The position numbers and the translations under genes are program-made. Source: RBG-13-51-18 sp050014095 (GTDB lineage: Bacteria; Chloroflexota; Dehalococcoidia; Dehalococcoidales; RBG-16-60-22). Taken from it: DNA of 64,000 nt. Location of the stretch: NCBI GenBank assembly GCA_050014095.1, contig JBEKDZ010000005.1, positions 186,001 to 250,000 of the forward strand, given 5' to 3'. The first letter of the stretch is position 1; every line of letters begins with the position of its first letter. The notes beneath the pieces were generated by a model. The model worked only from the letters and a program-made list of their open reading frames with translations, was not told where the DNA came from and ran no database searches. This document shows, in pieces, positions 34,373 to 42,271 of the stretch.

Positions 34373-35353
34373 ATGGAAGCTTATCTCGGTATTGATGTAG
34401 GGTCGGTTACGGTTAAATTCGCCGTGCTGGATACGGCCGACGAGCTTATTGCCAGCCTTTATTTACCTGCCGGCGGTAGGCCGGTAGCCGTCGTCCAGCA
34501 GGGACTAGGTCAAATCGGCAAGCAACTGCTATCGGATGTAGTTATCAAAGGAGTGGCTGCCACCGGCAGCGCCCGCTATCTGGCCGGGGCTATCGTCGGC
34601 GCCGATTTAGTGAAGAACGAAATTACCTGCCAGGCTGTTGCAGCGGTTCACTATAATCCAGATGTTCGCACAGTTATTGAAATTGGCGGACAGGATAGTA
34701 AACTGATTATTATCCGCGACGGCATGGTGGCGGATTTCGCCATGAATACCGTTTGCGCCGCCGGCACTGGTAGCTTCCTCGACCATCAGGCGGGACGTCT
34801 CCGCATGAGCATCGAGGAGTTTTCCCGTCGGGCTTTGGCAGGGGAAGACACGGTTCATATCTCCGGTCGCTGCACAGTTTTTGCCGAGTCCGACATGGTG
34901 CATAAGCAGCAAATGGGGCACAAAGTCGACGATATCATTTACGGATTATGCTGTACTTTAGTACGCAATTACTTGAGCGATGTCGCCTCCGGTAAAGATA
35001 TAAAGTCGCCCGTCGTCTTTCAGGGTGGGGTCGCTTTTAACCAGGGGATTATCCAGGCGCTACGGGAAGAGCTAAAAATGGAGATAATCGTCCCTCCCCA
35101 CCATGAGGTCATGGGCGCTATTGGTGCGGCGCTTCTCGCGCATGAAGCCTCGAGTCAAACGCAGGACGCCTGCCGCTTTCGCGGTTTCGCTATCAGCGAA
35201 GCGGAATATGATACCTCTTCCTTCGAGTGCCGTTCCTGCCCCACCACCTGTGAGATAGTCAGAATTTCGGAGCAGGGCAATGTTATTGCTGCCTGGGGAG
35301 GTCAATGCGATATGTGGGAAACCGCTACCTCCGGGAAAAGGGAGAAGTTTTGA
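34373..35353 (+). CDS. 2-hydroxyacyl-CoA dehydratase-type activase (BcrA/BadF/HgdC ATPase family)
   Basis: ATP-dependent one-electron donor that activates radical enzymes such as 2-hydroxyacyl-CoA dehydratases. 326 residues of the ASKHA fold: GIDVGSVTVK, EIGGQDSKLI, FQGGVAFN and GAIGAALLA. The bridging [4Fe-4S] cysteines are C128 (NTVCAAGTGSF) and C167 (ISGRCTVFAESD). A C-terminal addition holds C286, C289, C293 and C312 (FECRSCPTTCE, GGQCDMW), which could bind a second cluster. No dehydratase subunits adjoin. Its stop overlaps the plsX TTG. Confidence 0.87.
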   Translation: MEAYLGIDVGSVTVKFAVLDTADELIASLYLPAGGRPVAVVQQGLGQIGKQLLSDVVIKGVAATGSARYLAGAIVGADLVKNEITCQAVAAVHYNPDVRTVIEIGGQDSKLIIIRDGMVADFAMNTVCAAGTGSFLDHQAGRLRMSIEEFSRRALAGEDTVHISGRCTVFAESDMVHKQQMGHKVDDIIYGLCCTLVRNYLSDVASGKDIKSPVVFQGGVAFNQGIIQALREELKMEIIVPPHHEVMGAIGAALLAHEASSQTQDACRFRGFAISEAEYDTSSFECRSCPTTCEIVRISEQGNVIAAWGGQCDMWETATSGKREKF

Positions 35354-36372
35354 AAAAGCCGAAAATTGCGCTTGATGCCGCTGGCGGCGACTACGCTCCG
35401 CATGAAATGGTTAAGGGAGCCATAAAAGCCGTTCAGGAATACGATATAGAGGTCGTCCTGGTCGGCAGGAAAAACATTCTCCGCAAGTTGCTGGAAAAGT
35501 CCCCCGTTGAGTCGGGCATTTCTATCGTCGATGCCACCGAGGTCATCGACTTTAATGAACATCCCCTCAAGGCTATTCAAAGCAAACCTAACTCATCAAT
35601 CGTTGTGGGTGTTAATCTGCTGAAAAGCGGCCAGGCTTCGGCTTTCGTTTCCGCGGGGAATACCGGCGCAGTGGTTGCCTCATCCCTGCTGACCCTGGGC
35701 AGGGTAGAAGGCGTTAGTCGCCCGGCTATCGGCGCTTTCATCGATGTTTTAACGTCGAGACCTGGTTTACTGGTGGATGCCGGCGCTAATGCCGATTGCC
35801 GTCCGGAACACCTGCTGGAGTTCGCCCGCCTGGGTAGTATTTATAGTAAATATATCCTTAACATTCCCTTCCCCCGGGTCGGCCTTTTAAGCAACGGCGC
35901 CGAGGAGGGTAAGGGGAACCGGTTAGCGCAGGAAACCTATGAACTCTTAAAGGAAGCTAAGGGTATTAGCTTTATCGGTAATATTGAAGGACATAATATT
36001 TCCCAGAAAACTGCCGATGTCATTGTGACGGATGGCTTTACCGGCAATATCGTCCTTAAGACCATTGAAGGGTTCAACGATAATTTCTTAAACTCTATAC
36101 AAGAGCTCGGTCACGTCTTTTCCAGCGTTTCCCGTTTAAGAACGCGCGAGCTTCTTAAAGATATTGGCTTGGGTGCCTGGACGAAGAAGCTGGATTATAG
36201 CGAGTATGGCGGCGCCTGCCTCCTCGGAGTTAATGGCGTGGTCATTATCGCCCACGGACGCAGCAAAGCCAGAGCGATTAAAAACGCTATCGTTTTAGCC
36301 AAGGAAACTATCGAGCGCGGCATAATAGAAAGAGAAAAAGAGGAGAAGTATGAGCAAACCAGTGGAGATTAA
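35350..36372 (+). CDS. plsX: Phosphate acyltransferase PlsX
   Basis: Makes acyl-phosphate from acyl-ACP for PlsY. About 340 residues, with KIALDAAGGDYAPHEMVKG at the N-terminus, SAGNTGAVVA, VDAGANADCRPEHL and SNGAEEGKGN. I start at the TTG at 35350, which overlaps the stop of the activase (TTGA) and follows GGGAGAAG. Its end overlaps trxA by 23 bp. fabH and the other usual neighbours are absent. Confidence 0.95.
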   Translation: MKKPKIALDAAGGDYAPHEMVKGAIKAVQEYDIEVVLVGRKNILRKLLEKSPVESGISIVDATEVIDFNEHPLKAIQSKPNSSIVVGVNLLKSGQASAFVSAGNTGAVVASSLLTLGRVEGVSRPAIGAFIDVLTSRPGLLVDAGANADCRPEHLLEFARLGSIYSKYILNIPFPRVGLLSNGAEEGKGNRLAQETYELLKEAKGISFIGNIEGHNISQKTADVIVTDGFTGNIVLKTIEGFNDNFLNSIQELGHVFSSVSRLRTRELLKDIGLGAWTKKLDYSEYGGACLLGVNGVVIIAHGRSKARAIKNAIVLAKETIERGIIEREKEEKYEQTSGD

Positions 36373-36679
36373 TGAAGCTAAATTTGATGAGGTGGTTCTA
36401 AAGGCGGCGACGCCGGTGCTGGTTGATTTTTGGGCGCCCTGGTGCGGACCCTGCCGGATGGTGGCGCCAATTGTCGAGGAGCTGGCTAATGAGTATGAGG
36501 GCAAAGTCTCCTTCTTTAAGCTTAACGTCGATGATAACCCCAAAATCGCCAGCAAGTTCAGTGTGATGAGCATACCCACTCTTATTATCTTTAAGAACGG
36601 ACAGCCGGCTTCTAATATCGTCGGCTTCCGCCCCAAACCTGAACTCAAGAAGAGTATCGATACAGCATTGGCGGGATAA
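36350..36679 (+). CDS. trxA: Thioredoxin
   Basis: 109-residue thiol-disulfide reductase with the classical active site WCGPC (C32 and C35). The cis-proline loop is SIPTLIIF. It begins inside the plsX 3' end, with its Shine-Dalgarno sequence GAGGAG within plsX, and precedes its own reductase gene. Confidence 0.97.
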   Translation: MSKPVEINEAKFDEVVLKAATPVLVDFWAPWCGPCRMVAPIVEELANEYEGKVSFFKLNVDDNPKIASKFSVMSIPTLIIFKNGQPASNIVGFRPKPELKKSIDTALAG

Positions 36680-36689
36680 GGAGGAGTGC

Positions 36690-36762
36690 ACAGTTAACAG
36701 TAGACAGTAAACAGTATTCCCCTCCCCTTTTCCCGAAACTGTAAACTGACAACTGTAAACTC
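36690..36762. repeat. CAGTTAACAG / AACTGTAAAC inverted repeat between trxA and trxB
   Basis: The left arm CAGTTAACAGTAGACAG and right arm AACTGTAAACTGACAACTG are related to 4208-4275 and 51603-51640. No gene lies in this spacer. Confidence 0.55.
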
Positions 36763-36805
36763 AAGAATATATTAAAAGACCATATTTCGATTGTTCGAGG
36801 AATAA

Positions 36806-37729
36806 ATGGTTAAACTTAAAAATTATGATGTAATCATCATCGGCGGGGGCCCCGCCGGCTTAAGCGCCGGTATCTACACCGCCCGCGCCCGGTTAGCTAC
36901 CCTCCTGATTGAGAGGGCAGCTGTCGGCGGTCAGATAATCAACGCCGGCATGGTAGAGAACTATCCCGGCTTTATCGATGGCATCGGCGGCGTTGAGCTG
37001 ACGCAGGCGATGCACCAGCAGGCGACCAAGTTCGGGATGGAAACACTTTATGACGAGGTTATTGGTATCGAAGTTAATGATAAACAAAAAGTGGTCAAGA
37101 CCCCGCAAGGTGACTTCCCCACAAAAGCGGTCATTATCGCCGGAGGCTCCGAACGGCAAAAGCTTGGTGTTCCCGGCGAAACGGAGTTCACCGGTAAAGG
37201 CGTTTCTTACTGTGCTACCTGCGATGGTGCTTTCTTCCGCGATAAAACGGTAGCCGTCATCGGCGGGGGCAACGCCGCCGTTACTGAAGCCCTGGAGCTA
37301 ACCAAGTTTGCCACGAAAATATCTCTGGTTCACCGCCGCCATGAACTGCGCGCCACTAAAATCATGCAGGAAAAACTGATGGCTGATGCCCGGATTCAGA
37401 TTCTCTGGGATACAGTTGTTCTGGATATTATTGGGGATAAATTCGTTAATAAAATCAAGCTGCGTAATCTTAAGACGGAAAAAGAAACGGAGCTTGATGT
37501 CTCCGGTGTATTTATTGCCGTCGGGTCGCAGCCTGCCACCGGCTATCTTAAGGGGCTGTTAACATTGGATGTAGTTGGCGCTATTGTAACCAATGATAAG
37601 CTTGAGACCAGTGTGCCCGGTATCTATGCCGCCGGCGATATCCGCAGCGGCTCCATCCGGCAAGTAATTAGTGCCGCCGGCGATGGCGCGGTGGCTGCTA
37701 TTAATGTCAGCAAATATATCAGCGAATAA
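36806..37729 (+). CDS. trxB: Thioredoxin reductase
   Basis: FAD/NAD(P)H enzyme that reduces thioredoxin. 307 residues with the FAD-binding GGGPAG (13-18), redox-active CATC (C136, C139), a second nucleotide loop GGGNAA and the C-terminal YAAGDIRSG. It lies downstream of trxA across a repeat. ATG 36806 follows CGAGGAA. Confidence 0.95.
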   Translation: MVKLKNYDVIIIGGGPAGLSAGIYTARARLATLLIERAAVGGQIINAGMVENYPGFIDGIGGVELTQAMHQQATKFGMETLYDEVIGIEVNDKQKVVKTPQGDFPTKAVIIAGGSERQKLGVPGETEFTGKGVSYCATCDGAFFRDKTVAVIGGGNAAVTEALELTKFATKISLVHRRHELRATKIMQEKLMADARIQILWDTVVLDIIGDKFVNKIKLRNLKTEKETELDVSGVFIAVGSQPATGYLKGLLTLDVVGAIVTNDKLETSVPGIYAAGDIRSGSIRQVISAAGDGAVAAINVSKYISE

Positions 37730-37772
37730 AAAATATTTTTCCATTTTTCAGGGCTCTAAGATAAAAGGGATA

Positions 37773-37802
37773 TTGACGCGTCCCCTTGATTGTGTGTTAA
37801 AT
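37773..37802 (+). promoter_or_regulatory. Predicted promoter of rplI-dnaB
   Basis: -35 TTGACG (37773-37778), an 18-bp spacer and -10 TTAAAT (37797-37802), about 28 bases before the rplI start. Confidence 0.45.
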
Positions 37803-37830
37803 TATTTGTCATCAAAAAAAGGAGAGAATT

Positions 37831-38553
37831 GTGAAGGTTATTTTTATTGAAGATGTCCCCAAAGTCGCTAGAGCCGGCCAAACCAAAGAGGTCGCCGATG
37901 GCTATGCCCGTAACTACCTGTTCCCGCGTAAGCTGGCTGTCCTGGCGAACTCTCAAGCTGCCACTGCCATCGAGACTCATCTTAAGAAAATCGTCAAGCA
38001 GCGCGCCATTGAAGAAGCGGAAATGGCGGAAGTGGCGAAGCAAATCAATGGCGTGGCAATTACGCTTAAAGCCAGGGTCGGCGAGAAGGATAAACTCTAT
38101 GGCTCGGTCACCGGCGCCGATATCGCTGAAGAGCTGACCAAAGCCGTTTCGCGTGAAATCGATAAAAGGAAGATTGACCTCGCGGAGCCGATTCGCCAGG
38201 TCGGCGTTTATGACGTGACCGTCAGGTTCACTCATGAAATCACCGCAATTGTCGTTGTCACCGTCATGTCCGACGCCGAAGGTGCGCCTATGCCTGTAAG
38301 AGCGATAAAAGTCGAAGCCCCGACGGAAGAAAAGAAAGAGAAGAAGGTCAAGAAGGAAAAACCGCCCAAGGAGCCTAAGGAAGAGAAGCCTGCCGCAGAA
38401 AAACCAGCTAAAGAAAAGAAAGCTAAGGCTGAAAAAGAGGAAAAACCGACCGAAGAAAAGCCCTCTAACGAGGATAAACCCGTTACAGAAGAAAAGAAAC
38501 CCAAATCTAAAGCTAAGAAAGCGGCAGAAACGGTCGAGGAAAAAAAGGAGTAG
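37831..38553 (+). CDS. rplI: 50S ribosomal protein L9 with a long charged C-terminal tail
   Basis: The first 150 residues are a normal L9: KVIFIEDVPKVARAGQTKEVADGYARNYLFPRKLA, then the C-domain GSVTGADIAEEL. L9 normally ends there. This protein continues for about 90 residues made almost only of Lys, Glu, Pro and Ala in repeats such as KEEKP and EEKKEKKVKK, certainly disordered. No frameshift is evident: the reading frame is intact to a TAG just before dnaB. GTG start after GGAGAG. It is cotranscribed with dnaB. Confidence 0.95.
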   Translation: MKVIFIEDVPKVARAGQTKEVADGYARNYLFPRKLAVLANSQAATAIETHLKKIVKQRAIEEAEMAEVAKQINGVAITLKARVGEKDKLYGSVTGADIAEELTKAVSREIDKRKIDLAEPIRQVGVYDVTVRFTHEITAIVVVTVMSDAEGAPMPVRAIKVEAPTEEKKEKKVKKEKPPKEPKEEKPAAEKPAKEKKAKAEKEEKPTEEKPSNEDKPVTEEKKPKSKAKKAAETVEEKKE

Positions 38554-38559
38554 TTCTAC

Positions 38560-39942
38560 GTGAACGATGTCAGGCTACCGCCAAATGATAATGACGCCGA
38601 AGAAGCGGTCATCGGCTCGCTGTTGATTGACGGCACGTCTATTTTTCAGATTGCCGATTTTCTGCGGCCGTCGGATTTCTACTTCGAGCAGAACCGGCTG
38701 CTTTATGAAGCCGCCATGGCGCTCTACCAGCGTGACGAGGCTATCAATCAGGTGACGCTGGCGCAGGAGCTTACACGCCTCGGCAAGCTAGATACAATCG
38801 GCGGTGCTGCCCGCTTGAGCTACCTGATATCTGTCTGCCCTACCTCCCTGGATATCGAGCATTATGCCCGCATCGTCTATCGACTGTCCATCATGCGTCA
38901 GCTGATCACCGCCGGCGACCGTATCTCTGCCATCGGCTATGAGGCTGGACCCGATGTCGAGGAAGGCTTAGCTAAAGCCGAAGGTATTTTATTCCGGCTG
39001 CGTCGCGGCGGCGGCAGCAACGACCTTACTCATATCCGCGAGGTGCTGGATAAGTACTTCGAGGTAGCCCCGCCCTCCACCGAGGAGCGACCCGAGCGTT
39101 TACCTTTCGTTCCTTCAGGCTTTGTTGGGCTGGATGAGTTTCTTAACGGACTCCAGCGCTCCGACCTTATTATCATCGCCGGGCGGCCCAGCATGGGCAA
39201 GACCAGCTTGGCGTTGAATATCGCCCGTAATGCCGCCGTCGAGCACCGCGCTTGCGTTGCCCTCTTCAGCCTGGAGATGAGCCGCGACTCCCTGGTAACG
39301 CGTCTGGTCTCCAGCGAGTCCGGCATCAACGCGCGGCGTATCCGTTTTGGCGAGCATAAAACCGAGGAAGAAGAGCGTAAAGTCATGGAGGCAACCGGCG
39401 TTCTTTCGGAAGCCCCCATTTACGTTGATGATACCCCGATGATTCGTATGGCGGAGATGCGCTCCAAAGCCCTCCGTCTTAACTACGAGCGCGGCATCGA
39501 TTTGGTCATCCTCGATTATCTCCAGTTGATGCAGGGTGAAAGCAGCGGCCGGGGCGAAAACCGCGTGCAGGAAATTAGCTTAATCTCCCGGTCGCTTAAA
39601 GCGCTGGCGCGTGAAATCAATGCGCCGGTGCTGGCGGTATCGCAGTTGAGCCGTGCCGTCGAGTGGCGTGCCTCCCACGAGCCGCAGCTCTCCGACCTCC
39701 GTGAAAGCGGCAGCATTGAGCAGGACGCCGACGTCGTCCTCTTTATCTACCGCGATGAGTATTATTACAAGACCGAAGAGGAGTGGAATGCTGCTCACCA
39801 AGGCGAGGAATACCCACGAGAACAGGCGGATATCATTATCGCCAAGCACCGCAATGGCCCCACCGGTCGGATAAAACTGCGTTTCCGTCATACCCTAGCT
39901 AAATTTGAACCTCTGATTACTCCGGAGCCGACTTTGCTATGA
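38560..39942 (+). CDS. dnaB: Replicative DNA helicase DnaB
   Basis: Hexameric helicase of the replication fork. 460 residues, with the N-terminal domain (PPNDNDAEEAVIGSLLIDG) and the RecA-like domain with GRPSMGKTSLA (Walker A), DLVILDYLQLM (Walker B) and SQLSRAVE. No intein. GTG start, 7 bp after rplI. The gene for a DnaD-domain protein overlaps its stop by 4 bp (ATGA). Confidence 0.97.
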   Translation: MNDVRLPPNDNDAEEAVIGSLLIDGTSIFQIADFLRPSDFYFEQNRLLYEAAMALYQRDEAINQVTLAQELTRLGKLDTIGGAARLSYLISVCPTSLDIEHYARIVYRLSIMRQLITAGDRISAIGYEAGPDVEEGLAKAEGILFRLRRGGGSNDLTHIREVLDKYFEVAPPSTEERPERLPFVPSGFVGLDEFLNGLQRSDLIIIAGRPSMGKTSLALNIARNAAVEHRACVALFSLEMSRDSLVTRLVSSESGINARRIRFGEHKTEEEERKVMEATGVLSEAPIYVDDTPMIRMAEMRSKALRLNYERGIDLVILDYLQLMQGESSGRGENRVQEISLISRSLKALAREINAPVLAVSQLSRAVEWRASHEPQLSDLRESGSIEQDADVVLFIYRDEYYYKTEEEWNAAHQGEEYPREQADIIIAKHRNGPTGRIKLRFRHTLAKFEPLITPEPTLL

Positions 39943-40646
39943 CACAGTTTCAGGGTTTTCCATCCGGCGGCAAGGTGCTGTATACCGCCATACCTAATGT
40001 CTTTTTCAGCGCTTTATTGCCGCAGATAACGGATATAGCCGAGCTTAAAACAATTTTGTATATTATGGCGATGCTTTATACCAAGAAAGGCTACCCCAGA
40101 TTTATCGCTTACGCCGAGCTGCTGGAGAACTCGGCTCTGATGCAGAGCCTCGATAGCTCGAAGGATAAGCTACGCGGGGCTCTGAAAATAGCGGTAGAGC
40201 GCGGCGCTTTATTAAGCCTGAAGGTGGATAAGGAAGGGACTTCCCAGGATATTTATTTTCTTAATGATGACCCAAGCCGCCAGGCGGTGGAAAAAATTAA
40301 AAGCGGCGAGCTTAAGCTGGCGGGACTAAAAACCGGTATGCCCGAACCCATTTCGGCGGAGCCGCTGCCGGATATCTTCACTCTTTATGAGCAGAATATC
40401 GGCATGCTGACCCCGATGATTGCCGATGAGCTACGGGATATGGAGAACTTATATCCGGAGAACTGGATACGGGATGCTATTAAAGAAGCAGTTTTACATA
40501 ACAAGAGAAGCATTAGATATATCGCCAAAATACTAGAAAATTGGTCGGTAGAAGGCCGCAGTGATGGAACATATCAGCGAGATTCTAAAGCGACGGGGCC
40601 GGACAAATACTTCAAAGGAAAATACGGACACATGGTCCGGCGCTGA
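39939..40646 (+). CDS. DnaD-domain replication protein
   Basis: 235 residues. The N-terminal part resembles a winged-helix domain. The C-terminal part (about residues 145-205) is a DnaD/DnaB_2 domain, FTLYEQNIGMLTPMIADEL..., ending in the diagnostic YIAKILENW (YxxxILxxW). In Firmicutes DnaD-type proteins help remodel DNA and recruit the DnaI-DnaB complex. Its ATG overlaps the dnaB stop and its 3' end overlaps the loader gene by about 80 bp, so the three are translationally linked. Confidence 0.85.
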   Translation: MTQFQGFPSGGKVLYTAIPNVFFSALLPQITDIAELKTILYIMAMLYTKKGYPRFIAYAELLENSALMQSLDSSKDKLRGALKIAVERGALLSLKVDKEGTSQDIYFLNDDPSRQAVEKIKSGELKLAGLKTGMPEPISAEPLPDIFTLYEQNIGMLTPMIADELRDMENLYPENWIRDAIKEAVLHNKRSIRYIAKILENWSVEGRSDGTYQRDSKATGPDKYFKGKYGHMVRR

Positions 40647-41976
40647 CGAGCCGTCGGTGCAGGGTGCGGATTGCCCTATCTGCAAAGGTGCCCGTATCGT
40701 GCATCCCCGTTTGCCTTCGGGACAGCCGGACTATAGCCGCGCCGTTCCCTGTCGCTGTGTGAAGGACAAAATTAGTAGTGAACGCCAGTTCCGCCTTAAA
40801 AAGTATTCCAATCTCGGTTCTTTGAACCGCTTTACCTTTGATAATCTTCTGCCGGAGGGCAGGAGCAGCAGTCCGCAAACCCAGGCGCGCTTTAGTCAGG
40901 CGTATGAAGCCGCCCGCGCCTTTGCCGCCAATCCTGAAGGATGGCTTGTTTTCAGTGGACCCAGCGGCAGCGGCAAGACCCATCTGGCGGCGGCTATCGT
41001 CAACGAGCGTATCGAAAAGGGTCAGCCCGCCCTCTATATCACTACTCCCGATTTGCTCGACCGCCTGCGTTCCTCTTTTAATCCTGATAGCGAGACGCCC
41101 TACGATGAGTTCTTCGAGCAGGTCAAAAGCGCCCCGCTGTTGGCTTTAGATGATTTGGGTGTGCAGTCCGGCACCCCCTGGGCGAAAGAAAAGCTCGACC
41201 AGCTGTTAACCTCTCGTTTTAACGCCAGCTTGCCCACGGTTATCGTTACTGCTGTATCACTAGATTCTTTGGATGACCGGCTGCGCACCCGCCTTACCGA
41301 TGCGCGTTTATGCCGCGTCTTTATCCTTGAAGAAGAATCTCTTGCCTCTATTTATGCCTGGCCGCCGGAATTCGAACTGCAAAAGAACATGACCTTCATC
41401 AACTATAAGCGCCGCACTGATTTATCCATGGAGCAGCAGGATAATATGGACGCCGCTTATCGTCTCACTTTCGATTTCGCCAAGAATCCGGAGGGGTGGC
41501 TGGTCTTTATGGGGGAGACCGGCTGCGGTAAGACGCACCTGGCTGCCGCTATCGTCAATTACCGCTATGAAATGGGCAAGCCGGCTTTGTTTGTCGTCGT
41601 TCCTGATTTTCTTGACCATCTTCGTTCTGCTTTCAACCCGGAAAGCAAGGTATCTTATGACCAGCTTTTCGAGAGCGTTAAAACCGCCCCGCTTTTGGTT
41701 TTGGACGACTTCGGCGAGCAGTCCACCAACCCCTGGGTGAAGGAAAAGCTTTACCAGCTTATTAACTACCGCTATAACAGCCGCCTCCCCACCGTTATCA
41801 CCACCCGCCTCTCTCTGGATGAGATTAAGGAAGAAGTAGATAGTTCGATTAGCTCACGACTAGTAGACCGCAATATCAGCGTCACTTTTGGCATCATCGC
41901 GCCGGACTTTCGCAACGAAAGAAAACCCAGGCAAAAGAGCAGCGCTCCCCGCCCCAAATCCGCCCGGGGACGCTGA
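40564..41976 (+). CDS. Tandem DnaI/DnaC-like AAA+ ATPase (double helicase loader)
   Basis: About 470 residues. A zinc-finger-like N-terminus (CPIC 37-40, CRC 63-65) is followed by two complete, colinear DnaC/DnaI-type ATPase modules. Module 1 has Walker A GPSGSGKT (132-139) and Walker B LLALDDLG. Module 2 has Walker A GETGCGKT (317-324) and Walker B LLVLDDFG. The modules align without gaps over about 145 residues and more than half of the positions match by eye. Module 2 keeps the usual ITTRLS and SSRLVDR segments; module 1 has VTAVSLD and DARLC, so its sensor-1 and Arg-finger regions look altered. ATG 40564 is chosen; GTG 40561 is possible. DnaC and DnaI normally have one module. Confidence 0.85.
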   Translation: MEHISEILKRRGRTNTSKENTDTWSGADEPSVQGADCPICKGARIVHPRLPSGQPDYSRAVPCRCVKDKISSERQFRLKKYSNLGSLNRFTFDNLLPEGRSSSPQTQARFSQAYEAARAFAANPEGWLVFSGPSGSGKTHLAAAIVNERIEKGQPALYITTPDLLDRLRSSFNPDSETPYDEFFEQVKSAPLLALDDLGVQSGTPWAKEKLDQLLTSRFNASLPTVIVTAVSLDSLDDRLRTRLTDARLCRVFILEEESLASIYAWPPEFELQKNMTFINYKRRTDLSMEQQDNMDAAYRLTFDFAKNPEGWLVFMGETGCGKTHLAAAIVNYRYEMGKPALFVVVPDFLDHLRSAFNPESKVSYDQLFESVKTAPLLVLDDFGEQSTNPWVKEKLYQLINYRYNSRLPTVITTRLSLDEIKEEVDSSISSRLVDRNISVTFGIIAPDFRNERKPRQKSSAPRPKSARGR

Positions 41977-42235
41977 TGCTTTAGCTTAAATCTCAAATCT
42001 CAACAGTCAAAACTAAGAACGCAGAAAAACTTTAACTTCTAAGCTATCTTTGGCCCCCACATCTCGATTAGACAAATCTTTATATATAACATCCCTTTAT
42101 ATTCCCCCTAGTAAAAATCTTTTTTATCGCCCGTCAAATCTCGCAATCGCAAAATGTGTTGCATTTTTTTATGAAACCTTTATAGTGCTTTACACAATTT
42201 TAACGGGGTTATTGTAGCGATTTTATGTTCTTTAT

Positions 42236-42241
42236 TATAAT
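42236..42241 (+). promoter_or_regulatory. Predicted -10 of the surface-protein gene; AT-rich upstream region
   Basis: The 295 bp from 41977 to 42271 hold no gene and are clearly more AT-rich than the surroundings. TATAAT at 42236-42241 has a weak -35 TTGTAG (42212-42217) 18 bp upstream, giving a short leader. A second candidate is TTGCAT (42159-42164), 16 bp, TATAGT (42181-42186). No good Shine-Dalgarno sequence precedes the ATG. Confidence 0.4.
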
Positions 42242-42271
42242 ACTTAGCCTCGTCTGTCAGAATAATAATAG

